From positions 77,533,501-77,597,500 of the forward strand of contig CM027384.1 of assembly GCA_015680905.1 (NCBI GenBank): a DNA stretch of 64,000 nucleotides. The letters run 5' to 3'. A program made the position numbers and the translations under genes. Below are positions 24,108-37,061 of the stretch, piece after piece. The notes under the pieces were generated by a model. It made no database searches and had not been told where the DNA came from. It saw only the letters and a program-made list of their open reading frames with translations. The number at the start of each line of letters is the position of its first letter. The first letter of the stretch is position 1. The DNA comes from Coptis chinensis (taxonomy: Eukaryota; Streptophyta; Magnoliopsida; Ranunculales; Ranunculaceae).

Positions 24108-25515
24108 ATGAACTCAATCAACATCTCTCAATTCGTTCCTGTTAAACTTTCTAAAGATAACTTTCTACTTTGGAAACAATTGTTCAAACCAATCCTCAAA
24201 AGTAACAATCTGGTTGGCTTTGTTAATGGTTCATGTAAATGTCCACCCCAATTTCTCATCAATGATGAAGGTCAACAAACAGAAAATCCAGAGTATTTAC
24301 AATGGGTTAAACAAGATCAAACCTTGTTGATATGGATGAATGCTACTATCTCGGAATCTTTTCTCCCTTATGTGATAGGTATTGATTCTGCTGCTGAGTT
24401 ATGGAGTGTACTTGAAAAGCGTTTTGCTTTAGCAACTCGTGCTCATGTTCATCAACTTAAAGAACAACTACAAGGGATCAAAAAGGGAAATAATTCTATG
24501 CATGACTATTTACAGAAGATCAAATCAATAAGTGATGGTTTAGCTGCTGCAAATATCATAGTAACTGATGGTGATACGGTTCAGCATGTTCTAAGAGGTA
24601 TATGATCCAGTTGCAACATCTCTTCGAGTTAGAACTGAAGAAGCAAGCTTTGATGAGTTGTATGGTTTACTCTTACGCGAAGAAATTAACATTCTGGAAA
24701 GACAGAAAATTGCTCATGAAGTTTCTACTCAAGCCTTTGCTACTACAAGGAATGCTGGCAGTTTTGAATCCTCTTCAAACTTTCATCGAGGTGGCTCAAG
24801 TAATTATAGAGGAAGAGGAAGATTTAGAGGCCGTGGTGGTTTTAACAGAGGAGTAGGAAATTTTCAAAGCAATCATAACACACAGAAGACTTGTAATCCT
24901 GTTGTTAATCCAAATGGCATAACTGAATGTCAAATCTGTGGCAAGCTTGGTCACTCAGCAATCGACTACTATAATCGTATGAATCATTCCTATATTGGAC
25001 GTCAACCACCAGCAAAACTTCAAGCAATGGTAGCACAGAAAGCTTCAAGTTCATCTGGAAACTCAAATACACAAGACTACTTTCCTAACACATGTTATAA
25101 CTCACCTTCTTCCTACTACACATCAGATTATACTCCTTCATCTGAATCTCAGTGGATTGATGATACCGGAGCCACAAATCATATCACTGCAGACTTAAAC
25201 AATCTCACTCTTCATTATCCTTACTCTGGAAATGATAAAGTTCTAGTTGGTGATGGCCAAGGACTTCACATTACAAATACAGGTTCCACTACTTTACATA
25301 CTCCTACATCTAAATTTCATTTGAATGATATACTTCATGTTCCAGAAATCTCTCAAAATTTGCTATCTGTTCAAAAGTTTATTAAAGATAATAACTGTTC
25401 TATGATTTTCTGTCCAAATCATTTTGTGGTAAAGGACAATGTCATGGGCAAGACTCTTTTACAAGGGAGAACTAAGAATGGACTATATCCAATAAAGTTC
25501 AACTCTTCAACCATT
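24108..25515 (+). pseudogene. Copia gag and protease region, frameshifted
   Basis: The ATG at 24108 opens a gag frame (LSKDNFLLWKQLFKPIL, LWSVLEKRFA) that ends at a TGA at 24603-24605. Gag homology continues without a gap in the next frame from 24604 (DPVATSLRVRTEEASFDEL), so a single-base frameshift separates the two. A CCHC knuckle at about 24928 reads CQICGKLGHSAIDYYNR; the fourth ligand, normally Cys, is Tyr. The protease active site is WIDDTGATNHIT at about 25153, with the D-T-G triad kept. A TAA at 25516-25518 interrupts the polyprotein. Confidence 0.9.
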
Positions 25516-25518
25516 TAA

Positions 25519-26787
25519 TCTGTTCCAAAAGATTCTACCTGCTTCAATGTTTCTTCTGGTCAAGTTTTATTTCCTTCTCTTGCTTTCTTTGGAATAAAGA
25601 CAAATACCAACATATGGCATCAAAGGCTTGGACACCCTTCTCTTTCCGCATTGTATAAAATCATGTCTGCAAATAAAATGTTGTTAAGTGGTCATTGTGG
25701 TTCAGTGTCTTTCTGTAATACTTGTAAGCAAGGAAAAAGTACTATGTTACCTTTTACATCATCAAGTACTTGTACTACAAGACCTTTATAGTTAATACAT
25801 AGTAATGTTTGGGGACCTTATTCTATTCCATCTTTATATGGCTTTCTTTACTATGTTTCCTTTATTGATGATTGGTCCAAGTTCACATGGATTTTTCCAT
25901 TACATAGGAAATCTGAAGTCTTTTCAGTTTTTAAAACTTTCAAGTCAAATATAGAAAATCAGTTGAACATAAAGATTAAAGTGTTTAGATGTGATGAAGG
26001 AGGAGAATACAAAAGTGTTGTTTTCAAATCATTTCTTCAAGAAAATGGCATTTCACTTCAATATTCATGCCCTCACATTCCTCAACAAAACGACATTGCT
26101 GAGAGGAAACACATGCATTTACTAGAACTAGCAAGAACTATGATTGCTCATAGCAATGTACCTCCTAAATACTGGGTGGAAATCTTCATGACTGCAATTT
26201 TTCTGATAAATAGATTACCACCTTCAGTTTCCTCTATTTCACCTTATCAAAAACTCTTTAATGTCTCTCCTGATTATTCACTATTGAAAGTATATGGATC
26301 AACATGTTTCCCTTGGTTAAAACCATACACCAAAACCAAACTTGAACCTAGAAGTAAAGAGTGTGTGTTCACTGGATATAGTGCTGACCATAAAGGTTAC
26401 AAGTGCCTTGACATTTCCACTGGCAGAGTTTACACATCAAGGAGTGTCATTTTTAATGAAAATCATTTTCCATTCAAGTCTCACACAAATACATCTATTC
26501 CATCTTTCCCATCAAAATCTTATAATCTTGTTTCTCTATTATTCCCACACACTGCTTCAGAAATTCCACCTTTGTTAGAAACTTCAAATTCAAACCATCA
26601 TTTCTCATCTCAATCTCCAACTTCTTCTGATTCACATACAAGTCATGCTTCTTCAAATACTCCACCAGTCCAAAATACACCTCCACAAATACAAAATCAA
26701 CCTCAATCACCACTTATCATCCCATATGTTATTAATCAACCTTTAAATTATTCTGAACAACATTTACAACTATATGCAGAGCTATGA
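25519..26787 (+). pseudogene. Copia GAG-pre-integrase and integrase region
   Basis: Same frame as the protease, starting just after the TAA. The pre-integrase domain reads WHQRLGHPSLSALYKIM, and CNTCKQGKS completes the zinc-binding part. A TAG interrupts at 25789-25791. Of the integrase triad, the first Asp is replaced: the motif usually HSDVWGP reads HSNVWGP. The second Asp (FRCDEGGEY) and the Glu (DIAERKH) are present. The Ser/Pro/Thr-rich linker after integrase ends in a TGA at 26785-26787, where homology stops. The enzyme is therefore inactive in at least two ways. Confidence 0.9.
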
Positions 26788-27127
26788 CATTTGAATATTT
26801 ATTTTGATAACCCATCCAAACTTTTTGCAACGTGAAAACCCACTCTCTATAAAAGGAAAGAACCTAGCCTTTATAAATGCAAAACTATACTTGTCGAGGC
26901 ATTCCCACTACATATAGTACAACAAGTGTTTATTATTCCGAACGGAATATCGAAATTCCGCCCAATATTTTTGTTTTTCAAAAAAAAAAAAAATATAGAA
27001 TAGAGAAATATTGATAATTTTGAAATTTGTCGAAATTCCGAATATAACAAGGGTCAAAATATTGTAAATTTCGATTTTTGGATTTGTCGGAATTTCGAGA
27101 ATTTTGAAATCCCAAACTAACCTATGT

Positions 27128-28168
27128 TTTGAGGTTAGTTTCAACATATTTGCAACCAATTTTTGATTTTCCGTTAATTATTCTTTGAGGTTTGTTCAAT
27201 GCATTTGCATCTAGTTTTCGATTTTCCGTTAATTATTCTTTGAGGTTTGTTCAATACATTTGAATCTAGTTTCTGATTTTTCGTTAATTATTCTTTGATG
27301 TTTGTTCAATGCATTTGCATTCAGTTTTCGATTTTCCGTTAATTATTCTTTGAGGTTGTTTCAATGCATTTGTATCAAGTTTATGATTTGCTGTTAATTA
27401 TTCTTTGAGATTAGTTCAATGCATTTGCATCCAGTTTCTGATTTTCCGTTAATTATTTTTTGAGTTTAGTTCAATACAATTGCACCCAGTTTCCGATTTC
27501 CCGTTAATTATTCTTTCATGTTAGTTTAATTCAGTTGCATGAAGTTTCTAATTTCTCATTAAATATTCTTTGAGGTTAATTCAAAAGAGTTGCATATAGT
27601 TTTCAATTCCCATTAATTATTAGTCTTTGAGATTAGTCCAATGCAATTGCATCCAATTTTCGATTTCCCGTTAATTATTCTTTGAGGTTAGTCCAATGTA
27701 GTTGTATCTAGTTTTTGATTTCCCTTTAATTATTCTTTGAGGTTAGTTCAATGCATTTGCATAAGTTTTCGATTTTTTGTTAATTATTCTTTGAGATTAG
27801 TATAATAGAGTTGTATTTAGTTTTTGATTTTCGTTAATTATTTTTTGAGGTTAATTCAATGCATTTGCCTCTAGTTTCTGATTTCCCATTAATTATTATT
27901 TGAGATTAGTTCAATGCAGTTCCATCCAGTTTCATATTTCATATTAATTATTCTTTGAGGTTAGTTCAATGTATTTGCATCCATTTTTGTTATTTTCCGT
28001 TAATTATTCTTTAAGGTTAGTTAAATGCAGTTACATCTAATTTCCAATTTCCCGTTAATAATTATTCGAGTTTAGTTCAATGTAATTGCATCAAGTTTCC
28101 GATTTCTCATAAAATTATTCTTTGATGTTAGTTTAATGAAGTTGCATCTAGTTTCTCATCCCCATTAA
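27128..28168. repeat. 55-bp tandem array, about 19 degenerate copies
   Basis: Each unit starts TTTGAGGTTAGTTCAATGCA and ends CCGTTAATTATTC, with 53-56 bp per copy. Copies differ from one another at many positions, so the array is old although the surrounding copia element looks young. There are no unique spacers. Confidence 0.95.
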
Positions 28169-28967
<799 letters not shown>

Positions 28968-29615
28968 GGAGACTTACTATATGATCCAATAGAGTATAGG
29001 TCTTTAGTGGGAGGTCTTAAGTATTTGTCCTAGACAAGACCGGATTTGAGTTTTGCAGTGAATCAGGTATGTCAGTTTATGCATCAACCCAGAACAAGTC
29101 ATTTAGTTGCAGTTAAAAGGATACTCAGGTACCTTAAAAGTACACTTACTCATGGGATTCATTTACAAAAAGGATCACAAACTATTACTACATATTCTGA
29201 TGCTGGTTGCCCATTCAGCAGGAGATCAACAAGTGGATTATGTCTGTTTTTTGGCTCTAGTCCTATTGCTTGGAGTTCAAGGAAATATAATACAGTTTCA
29301 AGAAGTTCGACTGAAGCAGAATACAGATCTTTAGCATATACAGCTGCTGAAATTGCCTGGTTGTGCACTTTTCTAAAGGATCCACAAATTTTTTTACATC
29401 AACCACCAATACTATGGTGTGATAACTTAAGTGTCATTGCACTTTCTATGAATCCAATATTTCATGGTAGATCTAAACATATCGAAGTCGACTTTCACTT
29501 CATCAGAGATCAAGTCACTAACAAAGTTCTCAAGCTTCAATATATTTGTACTCAAGATCAAATCGCTGACATATTTACTAAATGTTTAAGTTTTACAAGA
29601 TTTGAAATGCTTTAG
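28968..29615 (+). pseudogene. Copia RT C-terminal end and RNase H
   Basis: Starts DPIEYRSLVGGLKYLS, then a TAG at 29031-29033, then TRPDLSFAVNQV and the connection to RNase H. RNase H motifs are TTYSDAGC (first Asp), STEAEYRSLA (Glu) and LWCDNLSVI (Asp). The frame ends LTR-proximally in KCLSFTRFEML with TAG at 29613-29615. The palm domain with the YVDD motif is missing. Confidence 0.92.
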
Positions 29616-29692
29616 AAGCAACTCTCAGTCAAGAAACTTTCAGATTCAGGGGGTGCTTCTTAATCAAGCTCATTGCTCAATCACAATAGCTT

Positions 29693-29699
29693 GAGGGGG
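29693..29699 (+). other. Copia polypurine tract
   Basis: GAGGGGG two bases before the 3' LTR. Confidence 0.8.
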
Positions 29700-29701
29700 T
29701 G

Positions 29702-29903
29702 TATTAGAGTAAATACTACAATGAAGATAAACTAGAATTAGTTATTGACTTCAGTCAATGCCAACTTAGCAAAAGCAGTTACAATAGAAGCTTCAACTCT
29801 AACAAACTTGTAACTAACAGATCACATGTAATGATGAGTATAAATACTATGATTGTAATGAGAATCATTAAGTCATTGTAATAAAGATTTCTCTCTTTGT
29901 TCA
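29702..29903 (+). repeat. 3' LTR of the copia element
   Basis: 202 bp, three substitutions from the 5' LTR, followed by GTGTC. Confidence 0.95.
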
Positions 29904-29908
29904 GTGTC

Positions 29909-30572
29909 GATGTATGCAATATATATGTTGTCATGTTAAGGGTCTTAGTTGTTGTTCATTTATATCTTTTCGTTTGGATCCAATATTAAGTGTTGGGCAC
30001 TGTTTAAGAATTTTTTACAAGATTAATAACTTAGATATTGTTGTTAGAAGACGTTATCAAACAAAACAAAACAAAAAAAATATAGTTTTAATTTAGATGT
30101 TGAGAACTGCCATGTATCCTTATCAAAATCTTGCAAACCAAAATTAGTAATTTGCGAATGGAGATTGAAAAGACCTTTATAATACTACTAATTAATCAGT
30201 TAAAATTTTTGCACTAAGATTTGTTTCAATTGAAATTTGAAAGTCTTAAATTATGATAAACATAAAACGAAATACTAATTACTAAGTCATCAAAATGATG
30301 GCCATTTGTTTATAATTGTACAAATGAGTGTGTATTCACACTTTTTAATTTGATCTAGGATTGACCTCGACACTGTAAATTGTGATTAAGCTTTTACTGT
30401 ATTTATAGAATTAAACTCTTGTTTATATATTTAAACTTGTATATATAAGTCCATTGGTTTGGTTTGGTGCGTGAAAACACCAAATCACAATAGTACAGTA
30501 GATAGGGTTAGTGGGATGGCGTTTATGTGTCCAATGGGTTTTAACATTTAATAGTAAACAAATTATTTTTTT
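29909..30572. other. Spacer
   Basis: AT-rich with no recognised gene. The left end continues the possible CACTA remnant interrupted by the copia element. Confidence 0.4.
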
Positions 30573-30610
30573 CAATTCTAGCCGCCATTGGCGAGGGCGG
30601 GTGCAAAACA
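30573..30610. repeat. Flanking direct repeat (target duplication), copy 1
   Basis: 38 bp, begins CAATTCTAGCCGCCATTGG and ends GGGTGCAAAACA. It matches 34881-34918 with three mismatches. It lies just outside the oligo(A) end of the reverse-transcriptase pseudogene. Confidence 0.8.
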
Positions 30611-30664
30611 TTTTTTTTTTCAGGTGGAAATTTTATTGATAATTATAACGAGTTTTATAAATGA

Positions 30665-33600
30665 TTAGGACAAGCGTACAACAAGATGCGCCACAAGTCC
30701 TTTCTGAATGGCAAATCCTATACTCCTAAAAATAAACTCGTTAGAACCAGTTGTCATTACGTTGCAGTCCATCACTTTCTGCAATCTCTCAAGGAGCTCA
30801 ACAGACTGTTGTGCCAATAAACTAAAAGTGTCGAAACTGAACGGAATGAAACAATGCTGGCCGATTAACCCTACAAGCTTCCTCGTGTTTCTCAATATTC
30901 CCTGCCGCTGCTCTATTAGCTGTTTCTCCCACCTCAAAGACTCCATTCCTAAGCCCTACCAATGAAGAGGCTCTAGTTACATCAACACACACATACCTCC
31001 CCTCAGACCAACTGTAGATTAATACATCCGCAAGATGAAGTGTCGACCTTCCCTCATTCGGATCCGTGAGAAATTTGAATGGAGTCTCCTTCTTCACTTA
31101 TACCCCAGCCCTCCAAAATGCATCACATAAAATATCTCTAACATGATCATGTCGGTATTTGAAACCTGGAAAATGTCTACAATGTGCTGCATGGTCCCCG
31201 TAAGCATCTAGTTTACTTTTTTTGTTTACAAGGCATAGGCCCATCATCAGAGTACAAAGGGATCATGAGATGGTACTGGAGAATAGAACGATACTCCACC
31301 AGTGACATACGTTGTTCAAGTCCCTCCATCATAATGGCAAATAGAAAATCCTTTGCGTGTTCCGACTGCAAGCATCCAATAACTGCCTTTTGACGAGTAG
31401 ATAACTAGAACTCCCTCTCAAGACCTACAACGATCTTACTGTAGAAAGCTTTTGCCAAACTTTTTGTGGTTTTGAGGGGACGGTAGCATTCACAGCCATA
31501 GCATTAAGGTCAAGATCGGGTAGACAATGACGCAAAGCAGTGTCATCAAGAATCTCACACATAGGCACTGTACCACAACTCTTAAGAATGTAGTTATGAA
31601 GCTCAACAGTCTAGAAACGGGAGGCCACAAAAGCAAATGCAGAGACATCAGTGGCATAATAGATATCTAACCCACCATGACGTAAAGGAAGCGTAGCTAA
31701 ACGCCACTGTAAATCATCGAAACCAAGACCATCAGAAACTATAATACCCTGAAGAACACTGCGGAGATACCGATCAAAAGTATTAGCTGCCTCTCTAAAC
31801 AAGGATGGTGGACAAGTGTGACTCGCAAAGACCAGCTTAGAGAGCCTAACACAAGCTGGTAAGAGTGCTAACTTACACTGTGGATCCTCCAAAACAACTA
31901 AACGGTCCATCAAAGTCATAACCTTTTCAACACGCTTGCAAGTAAGGCCCATGACAAAGGATGAATCAGTGCTGACTGCCCCTCCAAGCAACCTGACCTC
32001 CTGCTAAGGACGGGATAAATCTAAAGGAAAGAGATCGGGAGTGGAGTGACGTGGATCCAGTGATGGCCAAAATATCTCAATTTTAGCCACATTAAGAACC
32101 AACCCGTAAGAAGGCCATTCTTCCTTAATCATAAGCAAAGCTGTCGCCACTTGTTCTGTATCCCCAATCAGAGTCCCGTCATCTAAGTACCAAGCATGTA
32201 GCAATAACTGACATCTGGACTGGATCTATAGAATCAGAGGATGCAACACCAGTGCAAAGAGAAGGGAACCCAAAGGGTCATCTCCTTGTTGGACCCCAGT
32301 AGCAGACCATATGTAATCATCCCCCAAGTATAACCTCGCAGGTTGACAATACAAATACTCGACCAAAGGGACAATAGCCGGGTAACGAATACAAACCTCT
32401 CTCAACATGGTAGTCAGGTCAACCATATTAAAAGTATTCTGAAAATCTACAAGCAGCATAGAAAGAGAGGTACTGTCACTGTTAGCATATACCATGCGAT
32501 TAACAGTGTGTAAAATCGCCTCTGCTCCACCAGAAACACCCCTATACTGAAAATCCTATAAGTACCCTACCACATCTTTAGACACTCCTTTCATTGCAAT
32601 CTTGGAGACAAGTTGATGCCAAACCATGCCCACAGCTATAGGACGAATGCCATTATCCAACTTAAGAAGTGGAGTAACTAGAGCACTCGCTATGAATTCC
32701 GCTAAAGGTTATGGACATCGTCCTTGTAACCAAATATTCACCACAGGGGTCAAGACATCTAACAGGTCAGACGATATAGCTACTGCAACACCACTCATAA
32801 CATCTAACAAGTGTTGAACACGGAGACCATCATGGCCACAGGATGTGCCTTTCAGAAACGACCTAATACATGACAGTAAAGTGTGTCTCTCTACCAATAA
32901 AAGAGGCTCAACAAAAGGAATAGTAGGTCTTACAGGTGGTTGACACATCAGGTGCTTCTCCTCTAATGCATGTACAGTCTCCGTTGACTTAGGGGCAACC
33001 CCTGATGATGACAACAGTTTTATCGCTGCAGCAAAATGTCCACCATTAATTTTTTGTAAGCATTAACACACATTCTAAGTAGAAACCAATTTCTTGGGTG
33101 GTTGGATTGAAGGCGGCTCTATTAGAAACCGATTTCTTGCTGCAACACCACTCATAACATCTAACAAGTGTTGAACACGGAGACCATCATGGCCACAGGA
33201 TGTGCCTTTCAGAAACGACCTAATACATGACAGTAAAGTGTCTCTCTCTACCAATAAAAGATGCTCAACAAAAGGAATAGTAGGTCTTACAGGTGGTTGA
33301 CGCATCAGGTGCTTCTCCTCTAATGCATGTACAGTCTCCGTTGAGTTAGGGGCAACCCCTGATGATGACAATAGTTTTATCGCTGCAGCAAAATGTCCAT
33401 CATTAATTTTTTGTAAGCATTAACACACATTCTGAGTAGAAACCGATTTCTTGGGTGGTTGGATTGAAGGCGGCTCTATTATAGACTCCAAAAGGTGAAA
33501 TAGTCCACCTGGCTCATTCCATGTCATCAATGCATGGAGAATCTATTTCTACTGAAGGTTTTTCATAGTACCAAACCGACATTCCTGACGATTCTGTGGT

Positions 33601-34187
33601 TGAAAAACCTGTAGAGTGCAACACGGGAGAAGGAGGAGACGAACCCATAGCATAACTGAACTAGGATCAACCATAATATCCCAGAGTGTAGATTTCAATG
33701 CACCAGAAAAGGCCAGACGACAAGCACGTGGTGTCTCATTAAGAGAGGGAACCATAACAAAAGGCTTTCGGGTAACACCAGTGTCTCCTTGCGATGAGAG
33801 TGCAAGTTGTATGGTCTTAGGGATGGGTGGTGGTTCAGGTATACCAACAATAAGACATCCCAGTTCCCCATTATCAGTCCTTTCCAGTGGTTTTGTGATG
33901 TCTCCTGAATGACGACATGGTATGATTAGTGCATGCAAGCTGAGACATTGACCACATATCCATTTGTTCACTATTTTCAAGAAGTTAAGAACGGATAGAT
34001 ATAAACCTACGTTCTCCTTGATTTTATCTCGTAGTTTGTCTACATCTCCCTGGCTACTCAAGTGCTGTTTCTTAATATGAGTTTCGATATACGAAATTGC
34101 GAAGCCGCCGCCACCACCATTAGCCCCATTTTTGCACTTGTCAAACTCACGGAAGGGACAATGCACATGCTCCTTCTGAGAGAGCAT
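30665..34187 (-). pseudogene. Reverse transcriptase domain-containing protein, degenerate
   Basis: I recognise a plant protein family usually annotated only as RT domain-containing. From 34187: a Cys/His-rich N-terminus (HCPFREFDKC, ETHIKKQH), a second Cys/His segment (ICGQCLSLHALIIPCRH), a conserved ACRLAFSGALKSTLWD block, then SFLKGTSCGHDGLRVQHLL. RT motifs are LLVDFQNTFNMVD (first Asp), GVQQGDDPLGSLLFAL and WYLDDGTLIGD (YLDD box). The C-terminal part has DPQCKLALLPACVRLSKL, DDLQWRLATLPLRHGGL, CVDVTRASSLVGLRNG and FAIQKGLVAHLV. No apurinic endonuclease or integrase is visible. Frame breaks and stops (for example near 32700, 32226, 32004 and 31611) plus a 357-bp internal duplication show it is dead. 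I cannot tell whether it is a LINE ORF2 relative or a copy of a host RT gene. Confidence 0.85.
32783..33481 (-). repeat. 357-bp in-frame tandem duplication inside the RT pseudogene
   Basis: The segment starting at 32783 is repeated from 33140. The duplicated coding part covers the SSSGVAP to LLDVMSGVA region. The spacing of 357 bp equals 119 codons. Few differences separate the copies, so the duplication is recent relative to the decay of the gene. Confidence 0.9.
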
Positions 34188-34880
34188 AAAAATGACACCT
34201 TATGCTTTAACAAATCCAAAATCATACGAAACCAAAACCAAACCACAACAAACAAGAATGCTACGTCAAATCAAACCCAATCACCAAACCCAACATTGAA
34301 TCAACTTCAACTCCATCAAATCCAATAAACAACCACAAGCAACTAAACAAAAAACATAACTAATCAAAACCTACAAAAACAGCTAGGACTGACAACAAAC
34401 CTTCAAGTTTTTTTTTTTTTTGTTAATCACACAAGTGTGGTGATTACCTCGGTTGGTGGGTTTTTTTTGGTGGGCGGAGGGGGGGGGGGTGTTCTGCTTT
34501 TTGGAAGTTGGTGGTCGGGTTTATGAGGGTCGATGGTTGAAGGATGGTGGTCAGTGGTTGAATGAGATAATGGACAGATTTTTTTTAGGGGAAGATGATG
34601 GTTGGGTTTAAGGGGAGAGATGGTGGGTCGAGAAGAAGGTGGTGGTTGTTGGTGGTGAATGTTGACGGTGGTCCGGTTGTTTTTAGATCTAGGTTTTAAG
34701 GGTGGCGGTGGTGGTGGCAACAGTGCAGTCACGAGGTCGGGGGGTTTAAGGGGGCGGCGGTAGGGGGTGGTGGCGAGGGTGTAGGCAGCACAAGTGGTGC
34801 TACAAGTTTTTGGAGGTGGTGATGTTTTTTATTTATTTATTATTATTTATTTATTTTATTTTTTTTGTTTATTTTTTTTC

Positions 34881-34918
34881 CAATTCTAGCTACCATTGGA
34901 GAGGGCGGGTGCAAAACA
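34881..34918. repeat. Flanking direct repeat (target duplication), copy 2
   Basis: 38-bp partner of 30573-30610. A related phrase, CTCTAGCCGCCATTGCC, follows at about 34936, and similar wording recurs at 54896-54954. Confidence 0.8.
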
Positions 34919-35868
34919 ATTTTTATTTTCTCTAGCCGCCATTGCCTATGGCGTATGGAAGTTTATCTTTACTTTTTTTCCCTTTCTCCCATCTGTCTAT
35001 CTTTTTATCATCGAAATTCAACAAATAATCAGCGAAATTCAACAAATAAATAAGAAAAATAGTAAAAAGAAAATTAACCAAAACTCTCATTGTTCAAATC
35101 TCCCGTATTTTTTATTTCTTTTTTCTCCCAATTCTTCAATCTCTTGCCGATACGACACCCACTTCCGCAAGCAGGTATGCTTTTTCTTCTATTTCTATAT
35201 TTTTGTTTTTAAGTTTTAATTTCATTGAAACTCTGGAGTTGATAATTTCATATATTTAATTCATTGATTGAAAACACTAGGAGAGAGAGAATAGGAGTTA
35301 AAAACCAATAAGTTTCCACTCATGTTATTATGGTATTGATAATTTAGCATCAACATCTAACCGAGTCTCACGAAATGACAGTATTAACAAAACCAAGTAG
35401 GGAGGTATTAGATGTGACAGATTTATATAAATTATTAGTTTCAGCTCAGGTACTTGGTAAAGATGCATGGATTCAACTACACCTTGAGCTATGGGGTGAT
35501 AACTATCATTGATGGCTTGCACTTTTTTAGTTGTCTACGGTTAGTATGTAGCTTCAGCATCCAAGAGTCCTATTGTTCCAGGGATCTAAGCTCTGTATCT
35601 CCAATAGTTGGCATACAGACTGCCCTAGTTTCCTTACCTCATTGTTTGTTAGTCACTGACTCACTGTTAGCAACTAAGAATGTTGAAGGGTATATCAAGT
35701 TGTTGTCTCCCATAATATTTACTTCATTGAATTTGTCATTTCCATACGTTATTTCTTATACTATTTTACAGCTTTGAGTTGTTAATGTATTCATACTATC
35801 TTTAACTACTATACTAGAAGTATGGAATCAAGAAGGAATGGTGCTTTTGCATATTTCCCAATTCATTA
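34919..35868. other. Spacer; possible untranslated exon
   Basis: 35060-35174 looks like a plant 5' UTR (TC-rich) followed by a GCAG/GTATGC splice donor at about 35174, but no following coding exon is visible. The rest has no recognisable gene. GTGATAACTATCATTGATGG at 35496-35515 recurs at 37179-37198. Confidence 0.35.
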
Positions 35869-35877
35869 TAGTCCAAA

Positions 35878-36025
35878 GGCTTAAAAACATAAATATGCAA
35901 CATACTTAGGTCCTATTAACATTTGTATTAACATAGATTTCTTTTTCACAAATATATCAATGTACTATGCCCGATTTCACAAAAATAGCAATCTATTAGC
36001 ATCCATCAGTTAAGTGATGATGTGT

Positions 36026-36060
<35 letters not shown>

Positions 36061-37052
36061 ATTTTCCACTCTGCATACCACCTCAGCGGGGCCCAAAACT
36101 GACCCATATAACCCGTTTTCATCATCTTTTTCACCCATTTCCCTCTATTTATCTCAAATTAGGGTTCAAAATCAAATTTGTACAAATAAAATGAAATAAA
36201 ACAAAAAATAAGCTTTGGTTATCTTTGATAGTTGGAATTGAATTTCAGTTCACTTTTTTTTATGGTGTTTTTCTTAGGTGTTTCTAAAGAAAAATAAATC
36301 GATTTACTTATCTTGGATTCTACCACATCCATATCATGATAAATGTACTTCATATCATACTGAACAATACCCCTTCTGTTTCATAGGGATTGTGGGGAAG
36401 GAAAATCATGGCAGAAATTTTACAACAAGCTACACACTAGTTCCAAGATAACACGTCTGGAGTTATTGTTAAACAAAATTGTGTGAACCAGCAATGGTTC
36501 CCAGAGAGTAATACATAAACAAGGCAACAATACCATTTTGGATATGTTGGTCGTCTCTAAGGAATAAGTTGTTGTTGGAGCGTCAATTTGGTAGTGGTGG
36601 TATGGTGGGGTTTTTTTTAGTACTGTTTTAGTTTCTTGGGTGAAGAAGATGGTGAAATGGATCGGTTTTGACCCATTTCAGATCTTGTTGACATGGGGTT
36701 TAGAATATGGATGGGAATTATGTTGGTTTGATTTGGTTAGTATCAATTTGTTTGGTTTGATTATGATTGTTTTAGAGTATGATATGGTCTATATGTAAAT
36801 GGGTGAAAAAAATGATGAAAATGGGTTATATGGGTCAATTTCGGGCCTTGCTGAGGTGGTATGTCGAGTGGAAAATGCAAAAATAAAATTGAAAAAAAAA
36901 ATGGACACATAATCACTTAACTGACGGATCGTAACGGATTGCTATTTTTGTTAAATTGTGCATAGTACATTGATACGTTTGTTAAAAAAAATTGTATGTT
37001 GATACAAGTGTTAAATGGACCTAAGTACGTTGCATATTTCTGTATTTAAGCC
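35878..37052. mobile_element. Mutator-like MITE with long terminal inverted repeats
   Basis: 1175 bp flanked by a perfect 9-bp duplication, TAGTCCAAA (35869-35877 and 37053-37061). Ends are GGCTTAAAAACATAAATATG and the inverse of GCATATTTCTGTATTTAAGCC. Inverted arms of about 270-290 bp run inward (35878-36165 against 36785-37052), including a T-run opposite an A-run. The 9-bp duplication and long arms are diagnostic of Mutator-like elements. The 600-bp centre has no transposase and no recognised gene fragment. Confidence 0.9.
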
Positions 37053-37061
37053 TAGTCCAAA

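Larger units (their letters stand above)
30611..34870 (-). mobile_element. Retroposed reverse-transcriptase unit with oligo(A) end
   Basis: In the minus sense the unit has a 5' region with Pro-codon-like CCACC repeats (34188-34870), a long RT-domain coding region, a 3' UTR with AATAAAATTT, and 10 A residues at 30620-30611. It is bracketed by 38-bp direct repeats. This is the signature of target-primed reverse transcription: a LINE, or a retrocopy made by one. The exact 5' end is uncertain because A/T-rich sequence separates it from the repeat. Confidence 0.7.

Noticed and set aside
27128..28168. Regular repeats that might suggest a CRISPR-like array
   Set aside because: The whole 55-bp unit is repeated head to tail with no unique spacers, in plant DNA; it is a minisatellite.
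34427..34732. Proline-rich minus-strand frame of about 100 codons
   Set aside because: Low-complexity GGT/CCA-rich sequence in the 5' region of the retroposed unit; no domain and no good start context.
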